Shown here one piece after another: positions 52,009-59,576 of a stretch of 64,000 bases of DNA. The translations under genes and the position numbers were made by a program. The stretch is from Enhydrobacter sp. (GTDB taxonomy: Bacteria > Pseudomonadota > Alphaproteobacteria > Reyranellales > Reyranellaceae). The stretch's first letter is position 1, and every line of letters starts with the position of its first letter. The stretch covers positions 3,656,473-3,720,472 of the forward strand of contig CP075528.1 of assembly GCA_025808875.1 (NCBI GenBank). The letters run 5' to 3'. The notes under the pieces are model-generated. The model searched no databases and was not told the DNA's origin. It worked only from the letters and a program-made list of their open reading frames with translations.

Positions 52009-52044
52009 GCGGGCCACCGTTGCCACGAGGGCGGCGACGAGGAC

Positions 52045-52629
52045 ATGATGGAGATCATGTCCGCCCACTTGATCGACAGACTCGCCCGCCTCGCCACCGG
52101 CGAGCGCGCCTTCAAGGCCGGCCAGGCGCTGTTTCGACACGACGACCGTGTGACCGTTATCCACGTGGTGCTCGAAGGCGAGGTACGGCTGGTGCGCAGC
52201 CTCGGTGGCGGCGGCGAACTCACGCTGCAGCGGGCCCGGCCGGGCGACGTGCTGGCGGAAGCCTCGCTCTTCTCTGAGCGATACCATTGCGACGCCGTGG
52301 CGCTGTGCGCGGGCCGCACGCGGGTAATCGACAAGTCCACACTGCGACGGGCGCTGTCGACCGATCGCGATCTCGCGAATGCCTGGACGGCGCGTCTCGC
52401 GCACGAGGTCCAGCGGGCGCGACAGCGCGCCGAGATCCTCTCGCTGAGGACCGTGGCCGACCGCCTCAACGGCTGGCTCGCCGCATCCGGACAGCAGCTG
52501 CCGGGTCGGGGTGCCTGGAGGACGCTTGCCACTGAGATCGCCGTCAGCCCGGAGGCGCTCTATCGGGAGATCGCGCAGCGGCGACGCCAGAAAGCAAAAC
52601 GCCCGCTGACCGGGGGTCAGCGGGCGTGA
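52045..52629 (+). CDS. Crp/Fnr-family transcription regulator
   Basis: A 194-residue regulator. The cyclic-nucleotide-binding-like jelly roll (AGQALFRHDDRVTVIHVVLEGEVRL, quoted in part: HDDRVTVIHVVLEGEVRL) spans about residues 20-110. The C-terminal winged helix contains WRTLATEIAVSPEALYREIA. It has no Fnr cysteine cluster, and the phosphate-binding Arg-Ser pair of true Crp is not clear, so its effector is unknown. ATGs at 52045, 52048 and 52057 compete; I use the first. It is divergent from the Spy-like gene. Its last codons contain the stem-loop that terminates the neighbouring tRNA remnant. Confidence 0.82.
   Translation: MMEIMSAHLIDRLARLATGERAFKAGQALFRHDDRVTVIHVVLEGEVRLVRSLGGGGELTLQRARPGDVLAEASLFSERYHCDAVALCAGRTRVIDKSTLRRALSTDRDLANAWTARLAHEVQRARQRAEILSLRTVADRLNGWLAASGQQLPGRGAWRTLATEIAVSPEALYREIAQRRRQKAKRPLTGGQRA
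52591..52627 (-). terminator. Intrinsic terminator of the former tRNA gene
   Basis: A perfect 13-bp stem (ACGCCCGCTGACC with GGTCAGCGGGCGT) around a 3-base loop at 52599-52627. On the reverse strand it is followed by TTTTGCTTT. It sits just past the CCA end of the tRNA remnant, reading leftward. It lies inside the end of the Crp-type gene. Confidence 0.8.
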
Positions 52630-52630
52630 T

Positions 52631-52652
52631 TGGTTGCGGGGGCAGGATTTGA
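52631..52652 (-). other. Detached tRNA 3' end, candidate att site
   Basis: Read on the reverse strand, these 22 bases end in CCCCCGCAACCA and start with the T-loop TCAAATCC. They match the acceptor and part of the T-arm of an initiator tRNA-Met. The sequence departs from any tRNA at 52653, and no D-arm or anticodon arm follows. The tRNA's terminator is still in place to the left. This is the usual scar at the far end of an island inserted in a tRNA 3' end. Confidence 0.7.
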
Positions 52653-52946
52653 TCTCAACTTGCGGCGAGTCGTTTCGGATAGTGCACTGGCTGTAGCAAG
52701 CCACGGAGGGCTGTTTCGTACGGCCGCGTAGCAAAGCGCAGACCCGCAGCCGCCGAAACCGACATTCGATCGCAGTACCCATTCGATAAAGCCTTCCCCG
52801 GTTCTCGCGGCCCCCGTCGTTCCGTTAACAGCCTCACCGTTCGCTACGGGCACTCAGGTGCTGGCAGGCGCGCAATAGTGCGCACTTATGTGCACTTGAC
52901 CGCACCGGAAAAAGGACTGAAAGTCTGACAGCTGCGGAGAGGGCCG
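52653..52946. other. Non-coding island border stretch
   Basis: About 294 bases between the att-like site and the RHH gene. No gene is convincing on either strand; short open frames have no recognisable composition. It contains the palindromes at 52877-52895. It may hold the promoter of the methyltransferase operon. Confidence 0.5.
52877..52895. promoter_or_regulatory. Paired short palindromes upstream of the RHH gene
   Basis: AGTGCGCACT (52877-52886, a 10-bp palindrome) is followed by GTGCAC (52890-52895). They sit 52-70 bases before the start of a ribbon-helix-helix protein gene. RHH dimers bind short repeated palindromes, so this is a plausible autoregulatory operator. Confidence 0.35.
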
Positions 52947-53147
52947 GTGTCCGAGACGACAAAGATCTCCGTATTGATGCCATCCCGGGAAGCAGAGCGG
53001 TTCGAAGCGTTTTGCGAAGCCCGTGGGCACAAGAAGAGCACGCTGATCAGACGCCTCATTCGAGAGCATCTCGACCGTGAGGGGTTCGCTGTGCAGGTCG
53101 AGTTGTTTTCTGCAAGCCAGCGCCGCAAGCCAGGCAAGGACCAATGA
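52947..53147 (+). CDS. Ribbon-helix-helix (CopG-like) small protein
   Basis: A 66-residue basic protein. The N-terminal strand (TKISVLMPSREAERFEAFC) and helix pair with KKSTLIRRLIREHLDRE match a CopG/Arc-type ribbon-helix-helix DNA-binding fold. The start is a GTG preceded by GGAGAGGGCC. Its stop overlaps the methyltransferase start (ATGA), so it is likely co-translated and may control expression of the methyltransferase, the role that C proteins play in restriction-modification systems. Assignment rests on fold pattern only. Confidence 0.7.
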   Translation: MSETTKISVLMPSREAERFEAFCEARGHKKSTLIRRLIREHLDREGFAVQVELFSASQRRKPGKDQ

Positions 53148-54358
53148 CCAAAGCCTCTTCCAGTGCCAGCCCCCCAAAGTCACTTTCTGAACGGCGCAAC
53201 GAGGCGTTCAGCGGGACCCTTGCCTGCGCAGGACTGTTCGCAGGCATCGGCGGTCTTGAACTTGGATTGTCCAAAGCAGGCCATCACACCGTACTTCTTT
53301 GCGAAAATGATGATGCGGCGACGACGGTATTGGCGAAGAGATTTCCTGGAATACCGCTGGCAGCAGACGTCCGGACGATGCGATCGCTGCCGACCGAGAC
53401 TGAGCTCGTCTGCGCTGGCTTTCCGTGCCAGAACCTGACGCAGGTCGGAGACAAGAAAGGCATCGCCGGCGGCCAATCATCTCTCGTCGAACATGTCTTC
53501 CGCCTTCTTCGAAAACGACCCGTACAGTGGGTGATCATCGAGAACGTCTCGTTCATGCTCCAACTTGATCGAGGTTCCGCGATCAAGAAGATCATCGAGA
53601 GTCTAGAATCGCTCGGTTATCACTGGGCTTACCGCATTGTCGACAGCTTCTGCTTTGGCGTACCTCAGAGGAGGCGTAGAGTATTCATAGTCGCCTCTCT
53701 TGAGTACGATCCACGCGCGGTTCTCCTGGCAGATGATGCCGGTCCCTTGACATCGGTTACAGCCCTACTGACCGTACCGCTGGGTTTCTATTGGACGGAA
53801 GGGAACGCTGGAGTTGGACTAGCGGTAGATTCGGTACCTCCGCTCAAGGGTGGTTCTGGTCTAGGCATACCTTCGGCACCCGCAATCCTGTTCCCGGAAG
53901 GACTCGTCGCAACTCCTCACATTCGGGACGCCGAACGGCTTCAGGGATTCCCGGCTGGATGGACCGACCCCGCTTCAACTGTGGAAAGAGCTTCCATCCG
54001 CTGGCGGTTGATCGGCAACGCAGTCACGGTGCCCGTTGCCAAGTGGCTCGGAAAACGCCTCCTGAAGCCCGGCAACTACAGCGGTGAGGACGATCCGGAA
54101 TTGTCGGCTCGAGATCGCTGGCCGAATGCGGCGTGGAATCTAGGCGATGGACGCAGAGTTTCAAAAGTATCTGAAAACCCATTTGCAAATAGAGCTAGCC
54201 TCATGAATTTTCTAAGGCACGAAGGACGACCTTTGTCAGTGAAGGCAACGGACGGCTTCGTGCGCAGAGTTCGCAATAGCGGCCTGAGATTGCCTCGCGG
54301 ATTCCTTGCTGCTCTTGAACGTCACGCAAGTCGAGCAGAGCATCGAGGCTCGCTCTAA
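53144..54358 (+). CDS. DNA (cytosine-5) methyltransferase
   Basis: A 404-residue Dcm-type enzyme that methylates cytosine C5 in duplex DNA. Motif I is LFAGIGGLELGL, motif IV GFPCQNLTQVG with the catalytic cysteine, motif VI IIENVSFML, motif VIII GVPQRRRRVFIVAS, and motifs IX-X RLQGFP and GNAVTVPVAKWLG. The target-recognition region is between VIII and IX and is short. About 90 residues follow motif X, an extension of unknown role. The partner Vsr gene converges and overlaps its 3' end by four bases. No restriction endonuclease is obvious beside it. Confidence 0.92.
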   Translation: MTKASSSASPPKSLSERRNEAFSGTLACAGLFAGIGGLELGLSKAGHHTVLLCENDDAATTVLAKRFPGIPLAADVRTMRSLPTETELVCAGFPCQNLTQVGDKKGIAGGQSSLVEHVFRLLRKRPVQWVIIENVSFMLQLDRGSAIKKIIESLESLGYHWAYRIVDSFCFGVPQRRRRVFIVASLEYDPRAVLLADDAGPLTSVTALLTVPLGFYWTEGNAGVGLAVDSVPPLKGGSGLGIPSAPAILFPEGLVATPHIRDAERLQGFPAGWTDPASTVERASIRWRLIGNAVTVPVAKWLGKRLLKPGNYSGEDDPELSARDRWPNAAWNLGDGRRVSKVSENPFANRASLMNFLRHEGRPLSVKATDGFVRRVRNSGLRLPRGFLAALERHASRAEHRGSL

Positions 54359-54828
54359 CTATGCTGTCGGCCTTTCTTAGGGGCTTTAGGTTGCAGGAAG
54401 TCGGAATGCTCCGATTTGAATTTCATTTGATGGAGCCCAGACAGTAGGCTCTCTAAGGTGCCTTTGCTCACTTGGCATTCCCAGACGACGACAACGCGCC
54501 ATCCCCAAGCCTTCAGCTCGGCAATCTTTCGGGCATCTCGTTTCACATTCGCTTCGAATTTGGCTGTCCAGAACGCACGACGCGTCGAGGGCGTTGTGGT
54601 CTTGTGGCAGCCCTGATGCCGATGCCAGAAGCAGCCATGCACGAATATTGCTGTTCGAAGTCGCGGTAGCACGATGTCGGGACTTCCAGGCAGATTCCGA
54701 TCATGAAGTCTGAAGCGGAATCCAGCGGCATGCAGGTGGCTTCGTACGGTGCGCTCGGGACTCGTATTCTTCCCCTTGATTCGCGACATCAATGCGCTAC
54801 GTGCCGCTCTATTGAGCATATCGGTCAC
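54355..54828 (-). CDS. vsr: Very short patch repair endonuclease
   Basis: A 157-residue Vsr nickase, which cuts next to T:G mismatches made when 5-methylcytosine deaminates. The family opening RSALMSRIKGKNTSPE, the zinc-site and catalytic region GSPDIVLPRLRTAIFVHGC (Asp of the PD-type nuclease) and FWHRHQGC are present. The start is a GTG at 54828 after GAGGA at good spacing; an ATG three codons in is possible. It converges on, and overlaps, the cytosine methyltransferase gene, the classic dcm-vsr partnership. Confidence 0.93.
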   Translation of the reverse strand: MTDMLNRAARSALMSRIKGKNTSPERTVRSHLHAAGFRFRLHDRNLPGSPDIVLPRLRTAIFVHGCFWHRHQGCHKTTTPSTRRAFWTAKFEANVKRDARKIAELKAWGWRVVVVWECQVSKGTLESLLSGLHQMKFKSEHSDFLQPKAPKKGRQHS

Positions 54829-54876
54829 TGGGGTTCCTCACGAGAATCAAGCGCACACCGGATGGGATGGTTACTA

Positions 54877-55971
54877 CTAACCCCGCGTTGCGTGAGCGCA
54901 TTCACCGACATCAAGAAGCGGTCGCCGGCAATCGAGTTCGTCGACAAGAAGCCGGATCAAACGACGAGGGTTGCGGCTGGGATTTCTAGCCCAACTGCTC
55001 AGGCATCGCTCGACCGCGGATTCGCTATCGGGCACTTGCGCGAACGCACTCTCGTAAAGCAATTGTATGGCAGCGGCGAGATCCTGGGCGTTCCGTGCGT
55101 CGACAGTGGGTGGCTCGACCGTGCGACGTTCCCCGCGGCGCCACGTAGCCAGAAACTCCCTCGCAAGAGAATTCGTAGTGATGGCGTCATCCAGGTCTCG
55201 CGCAACCGTACGATCGAACCGCATCGTTGTACTCAGGACACACCAGGTAGCTTCCATTCTGCAAACCCGCTCAAGCACTCCGTACGCGCACGAGCGAGAG
55301 CGAACGTTCCAAAGCTGATCGATCGTCTCGGCTTCGTCGAGCACAAGCACCAATCCATTCAGACCCACTGCGCGAAAAAGGCACGCAACCGCTTCGATGC
55401 GAGCCAGCGCTCGTTCCCGTTTCGATGGACTATCCGACCAACAGAGGTCCGCTCCATATAGTTGCCTCCATGCAGGGTGGTTGCTCAGCTCTAGTCGATT
55501 GCCTAGCTCGTACTCACGGCAAAGGCTCGTGATTGCTCGGCCGAGATCGGCGGCACGAGAGGTTTCGGCAAACTCCCGAAGTGCACGGCGGGTCTCAGTG
55601 CGATGCAGAAGTTCGATCACCGCGGCCCGCAAGCCTCCGCAGGTCCCAACACGCATTGCTTCCGCGAGGACAGGAAAGAAGCGTTGGGGGTGGCTCGGTG
55701 CTGCGCTTCTTGCATTTAGTTCGACCATCGCACTCGCAAAGCCGCTCTTCGCAGCCGTTGCCTGAATGAACGACAGCAGATGGGATTTCCCTGTTCCCCA
55801 TTCGCCCCGCACGAACAATGGTTCCGCTCGACCCGACTGCTTCAACTCCCCCAACGATGACTCCACGGCCCGCCGTACGTCGTCATAGCCGACCGATAGG
55901 AACTCGAATTCCCAACTCGGGACCAAACCGCTCCGAAGACGCCGTATCGCGGCTCGAGATAGGCCCGTCAC
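54877..55971 (-). CDS. BrxD/DUF2791-like P-loop ATPase (second copy)
   Basis: A 364-residue ATPase. Walker A GEWGTGKS is at residues 56-63 after the leader LSVGYDDVRRAV, and Walker B is LVLVLDEAETI. This matches the BREX ATP-binding domain family (DUF2791, BrxD type), in which a conserved GxWGTGKSH loop is typical. In BREX such ATPases are needed for phage exclusion; here no BREX core gene is present. The start is a GTG overlapping the stop of the preceding, related ATPase (GTGA). It is the last gene of the eight-gene operon. Confidence 0.75.
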   Translation of the reverse strand: MTGLSRAAIRRLRSGLVPSWEFEFLSVGYDDVRRAVESSLGELKQSGRAEPLFVRGEWGTGKSHLLSFIQATAAKSGFASAMVELNARSAAPSHPQRFFPVLAEAMRVGTCGGLRAAVIELLHRTETRRALREFAETSRAADLGRAITSLCREYELGNRLELSNHPAWRQLYGADLCWSDSPSKRERALARIEAVACLFRAVGLNGLVLVLDEAETIDQLWNVRSRSCAYGVLERVCRMEATWCVLSTTMRFDRTVARDLDDAITTNSLAREFLATWRRGERRTVEPPTVDARNAQDLAAAIQLLYESAFAQVPDSESAVERCLSSWARNPSRNPRRLIRLLVDELDCRRPLLDVGECAHATRG

Positions 55972-57338
55972 CCGGCGGCCTCCTTGGCGATTTGGCCGGC
56001 CGCCCGCGCGACGATGTCTCCTATGTCGGACGGTCTGGGCGCCTGCCTTTCCTGGCGCGCCCGTTCCAGCGCATCCACGAAGACGCGGGCAAGGAGGCGT
56101 GGCCTTGCTACGCGGTACCGGGCCTCGAGTACGCCTACTACCAGGTTCGACACCAATTCCTGTGAGAGGTCGGTATTGTCAGATCGACCGTAAGCGATAT
56201 GGTGAATCTTGCAGATTCGCCCCGCCAATTCTCGCATTTGCGCTGCGTCGAGCGGCGTCCGGTCTAGATCGATGACGGGACCACGCCAATTTATCCGCGG
56301 ACCGAGCGGCTGTATGCGAGTCGCCAGTGCGTCATACCGAGGAAAGTAGTTCTCTCCTTCGAACATCTCTGGTGTTGCGGCGAGGTACATGCACAGGTTC
56401 CGGAATCCCCCCTCCCCGCCGGCGTGATCGACGTACTCACGCAATGCCTGCAATGCTTGATCTTGCCGCCGGCGGGATCCGAGCTTCGCGAGCTCTTCCA
56501 CCTCGTCGATGCACAGCACCAAACCCGTGTAACCCGCCGCTCGCAAGAGCCAGAGCAGACCGCGCATCGCATCTCTGGCAGTTCCCTTGCCGATCGGGCG
56601 AAGCGCCATCGAGCCATTGCTGCGATCGCTAGACATTGGCCTCAGAACGTATCGAAGGGGTAGCTCGACCCGCTCGTTGGCTCCTCCCATCCACGCGCAC
56701 GCTCTACTCATGGTCTGAAAGTCGGCTGCTAGGAAAGCGCGGGCGAAGGCGATTGTGGCGCGGATGAAATCGGGAGGAAGATTGCTGCGCAATAGGCCTG
56801 CCTCAAGGCGAGAGTAGAGTCGTGCGTCGGCATCGAACGGACGAGTCAGACCATCATCCCGGATCCCGACGAGTCCAGCCTGCGCGCGCGCCCACTTTTC
56901 CAAAACGAACCGCATCGAATCCACAGGCGCATCAGACGAGTCCCGCACCACGGTAGGAATATCTGCCGCCAGTAGCTTTTGCGTGATGCGCGGATACAAG
57001 GTCTCGAAGCGGTCGATCTGAACGCCATCAACCTTACATTCGATGTGGGATGTGGCCCATTCGCGGGTACGGGCAGAGGCTTGTACCATTGCGAGGAAGT
57101 GGCTCTTGCCTGCCCCATAAACACCGCGGACGAATTTCGTGTCGGAGTGTGTGTCCTCTGCCACCTCCGCGAGGAGTTCGTCCTGGGCTGCCAGCCATGC
57201 CTCATGGCCCACATGAATGTATTTCAAGCCTTCTGCGATCGCCGTTCCTCGATTGAGGCTTCGGATCAATGCCCGCGCCATGGCGGGTGACGGTTGGTCA
57301 CATGTGGACGGTGACGTCCTATCAGTCGTATCGCGCAT
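55968..57338 (-). CDS. BrxD/DUF2791-like P-loop ATPase (first copy)
   Basis: A 456-residue ATPase. Walker A GVYGAGKSH is near residues 72-80, preceded by EGLKYIHVGHEAWLAAQDE as in the BREX ATP-binding family, with Walker B LVLCIDEVEEL and a later sensor-like LAATPEMF. It is longer than the following ATPase but shares its layout, so the two may form a hetero-oligomer. I start at the ATG ending at 57338, four bases after the previous stop; an ATG 19 codons later is possible. Operon-coupled on both sides. Confidence 0.75.
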   Translation of the reverse strand: MRDTTDRTSPSTCDQPSPAMARALIRSLNRGTAIAEGLKYIHVGHEAWLAAQDELLAEVAEDTHSDTKFVRGVYGAGKSHFLAMVQASARTREWATSHIECKVDGVQIDRFETLYPRITQKLLAADIPTVVRDSSDAPVDSMRFVLEKWARAQAGLVGIRDDGLTRPFDADARLYSRLEAGLLRSNLPPDFIRATIAFARAFLAADFQTMSRACAWMGGANERVELPLRYVLRPMSSDRSNGSMALRPIGKGTARDAMRGLLWLLRAAGYTGLVLCIDEVEELAKLGSRRRQDQALQALREYVDHAGGEGGFRNLCMYLAATPEMFEGENYFPRYDALATRIQPLGPRINWRGPVIDLDRTPLDAAQMRELAGRICKIHHIAYGRSDNTDLSQELVSNLVVGVLEARYRVARPRLLARVFVDALERARQERQAPRPSDIGDIVARAAGQIAKEAAG

Positions 57339-57342
57339 GGTG

Positions 57343-58176
57343 CTACCGTGCGTCCGACTTCGCGGACAAGAATTCGATACGGCCGACGTAACCGAACCTC
57401 GCCTCGGCTGGCTGATAGAGAAAGAGAGAATCCTTGGTGTCCAACGGGGGCAACAGCCGAAGATCACGACCGTCGGCGCTGGTGGTGACGCCCTCTTCCA
57501 ATGCGCGGGAGAGCCTTGCGCGAAACTGATCGAGAGTCAGGCTCGTGAATGTCTCATCCCGGGCATCCTTCCAGAATACTGGACTTTGGATACGGATGAT
57601 CAGCTTGCGATAGACGGCGAGGATCGGTACTTGCGTCGAGTCTGATCGAGCCTCGTCATATGCGCCCGCAACGTCGTTGATGAACCTCTCTGAGGAGAAT
57701 GTGTGAGGAAGGAGCTCACGGACCAGTGGTTCAAGGGCGGCGATCACGCTTGCCACCCTTGACTGTGTGACCCGTCTACCGGCCACTGAGACCGATTTCT
57801 TTTTGTCATCGATGGCGATGGACAATGCGCGCTCCACGTAGAGGGTCGGCCATTGGCCATCCACGTGCCACCCATGCGACGAGCAGGCATCGCGCAGATC
57901 GCTCTCCAACTCGAGAAACCGTTGATCCGCCCGCTGCGTCCAATCGGCATGGAGAGATCCGAGCCGGTTCGACAGTTCAGCTATCGATCGCGCTTTGTCC
58001 CGCAGCAACCCTAGGTCGGCGACGTCCGTCCAGTCCGGCCTGCCTCCGGCCGCCGTCTGGGCAACTTTCGCAGCCTTTGAAAGCGCCCGTCCGAGCTGGC
58101 CGATCTCGTTTAGGAGCTCAGCTTCTTGAGACGGCATTGGATGCCTTGCTTCGAGACGGTCCGGGTCGTTCTTCAT
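57343..58176 (-). CDS. Unrecognised island protein (277 aa)
   Basis: I recognise no family. The N-terminal 100 residues are largely helical and charged (AELLNEIGQLGRALSKAAKV, RFLELESDLRDACSS) and could form a coiled coil. The middle holds a strand-rich segment around RALSIAIDDKKKSVSVAGRR. The C-terminal part is mixed, ending RIEFLSAKSDAR. No catalytic motif, membrane helix or signal peptide is seen, so it is cytosolic. Its start overlaps the stop of the 467-residue protein by four bases and it ends four bases before the first BrxD-like ATPase, so it is a core member of the operon. Confidence 0.6.
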   Translation of the reverse strand: MKNDPDRLEARHPMPSQEAELLNEIGQLGRALSKAAKVAQTAAGGRPDWTDVADLGLLRDKARSIAELSNRLGSLHADWTQRADQRFLELESDLRDACSSHGWHVDGQWPTLYVERALSIAIDDKKKSVSVAGRRVTQSRVASVIAALEPLVRELLPHTFSSERFINDVAGAYDEARSDSTQVPILAVYRKLIIRIQSPVFWKDARDETFTSLTLDQFRARLSRALEEGVTTSADGRDLRLLPPLDTKDSLFLYQPAEARFGYVGRIEFLSAKSDAR

Positions 58177-59576
58177 GCTCCTGCATTCTCCGTCGTGGAG
58201 AGTGTACGTTCGTTCTTCTCGACCTGTTCGATGAACCCGGGCTTCAGCTGGATGAACATCTGGTCGAGCTCGTTTCCGGACGCGAAGAACGCATGCTCTG
58301 GTAAGGCACCCAGTAGCTTTATCTTCAGCATTAGACGATGAAAGTCGGCCATTTCGATTGCGATCCCATCGGTTAGAGCTTCCAGCATGCCGAACAATGC
58401 AACGCTATCCAAAGGATTCAGCCCGGCCGGCCTCTTGATCCGCTCATATGCCTTCCAAAGGTACCGGGCGACCGTTGTCGCTTCGACGGGCGCTTGCGAC
58501 GTTTGACCAGTGAAAGTCACGAGGTATGTGGCCGCAAAGTAGTGCCATCTGAAGGGCTTTTCACGGTCCATTGGCGCCCTTGCGGTCGACCATCGACGAC
58601 AGGCCGCGGTGGGGATGTAGCGCCATCTCCGTCGACCAGCCAAAGTTTCCTCCCTTCCGGCACTTGGACCATCCGGCTTCTTCAGAAAGCCCAAATCTAC
58701 AAGCTGCTCGAAACGGGGGATGGTCTGGTGATCCGAGTTCTTGGTCGTCCGTCGGAGAGCCCTCGGGGTGCCGCCACCGGTGAGGCCACGCTTGGCTGTG
58801 GGCCTCACTTTCGGAGCTCGGCGCCGCAACCCACCGACCAGGTCGGTGACCTGCCCGGCCATGTCCAGTTCTTCTGCAATCGTGCCCGTCAATTCGCAGG
58901 CTGTTCGAAAGGCCAGGATATCGCGGGGCTGGACCGTACTCTTCGCTCGAGTGAGTACCCTGATCAGCGCCGAACAGGTGACTTTCGCGGCATCATGCGA
59001 TTCAAGAGTGTCACCGGTCATCGGGGCGAGATCCCCGATCAGCTCCAGCATGACCTCGTCGATCTCTATGAGATGAAATAGGAAGAATGCGCGCTCGGAA
59101 ATGGATAGCGTGAATGGGTTCCACGCATCGACATTGCCGCGTAGAAAATTGTCCATGGCGACCTCGGGCAACAGGTGCCTGAGGAGAAGACCGCGCTCGG
59201 TGATCTGATTAGCGCGACCAAGGAACTCGACGTTTCTTGCCCAGTCGATGATCTTGTACGCGGTCGGGCCCGTCATCGCGAAAAGAAGCGATGGGCAGTC
59301 TCCATCCACCAGGAGAGCCTCGGCTACGGTTGGTCGTTTCTGCGTCTTCTCCACCAGGGCACGACCGTCGTCTCTATGCCAGAACATCTGGTCGCCAACG
59401 CGCGCCCAGAGTTCTCGGTGTTGGGTTGCCGAATCGAAAAGCGGAATCGCTAGCCTGCGGACGATCGCGTCGTTCATTGCGCTCCGACGTTGCGGGCTCA
59501 ACGCGGCCACAAGGACCTTCAAGAACCCGAGGCGTAGGTAGAAGTCCTGGAACTTCGTCCACGGCAACCGCGGCAT
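58173..59576 (-). CDS. Unrecognised island protein (467 aa)
   Basis: No family is recognised. The protein is mostly helical, with no Walker motif, nuclease motif or membrane segment. The opening WTKFQDFYLRLGFLKVLVAAL is conspicuous and hydrophobic. A basic, serine/threonine-rich stretch lies mid-protein (RRRAPKVRPTAKRGL), and RFEQLVDLGFLKKPDG after it resembles a winged-helix recognition turn, so DNA binding is possible. The ATG ending at 59576 overlaps the HerA-like stop (ATGA) and fixes the start. It may be an adaptor that joins the ATPases to DNA. Confidence 0.6.
   Translation of the reverse strand: MPRLPWTKFQDFYLRLGFLKVLVAALSPQRRSAMNDAIVRRLAIPLFDSATQHRELWARVGDQMFWHRDDGRALVEKTQKRPTVAEALLVDGDCPSLLFAMTGPTAYKIIDWARNVEFLGRANQITERGLLLRHLLPEVAMDNFLRGNVDAWNPFTLSISERAFFLFHLIEIDEVMLELIGDLAPMTGDTLESHDAAKVTCSALIRVLTRAKSTVQPRDILAFRTACELTGTIAEELDMAGQVTDLVGGLRRRAPKVRPTAKRGLTGGGTPRALRRTTKNSDHQTIPRFEQLVDLGFLKKPDGPSAGREETLAGRRRWRYIPTAACRRWSTARAPMDREKPFRWHYFAATYLVTFTGQTSQAPVEATTVARYLWKAYERIKRPAGLNPLDSVALFGMLEALTDGIAIEMADFHRLMLKIKLLGALPEHAFFASGNELDQMFIQLKPGFIEQVEKNERTLSTTENAGA

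Noticed and set aside
52617..52853. 78-codon reverse open frame at the island border
   Set aside because: It runs through the tRNA fragment and terminator region and has no recognisable composition or ribosome site.
53144..54358. Complete type II restriction-modification system
   Set aside because: Only the methyltransferase and Vsr are seen; Vsr is a mismatch nickase, not a restriction enzyme.
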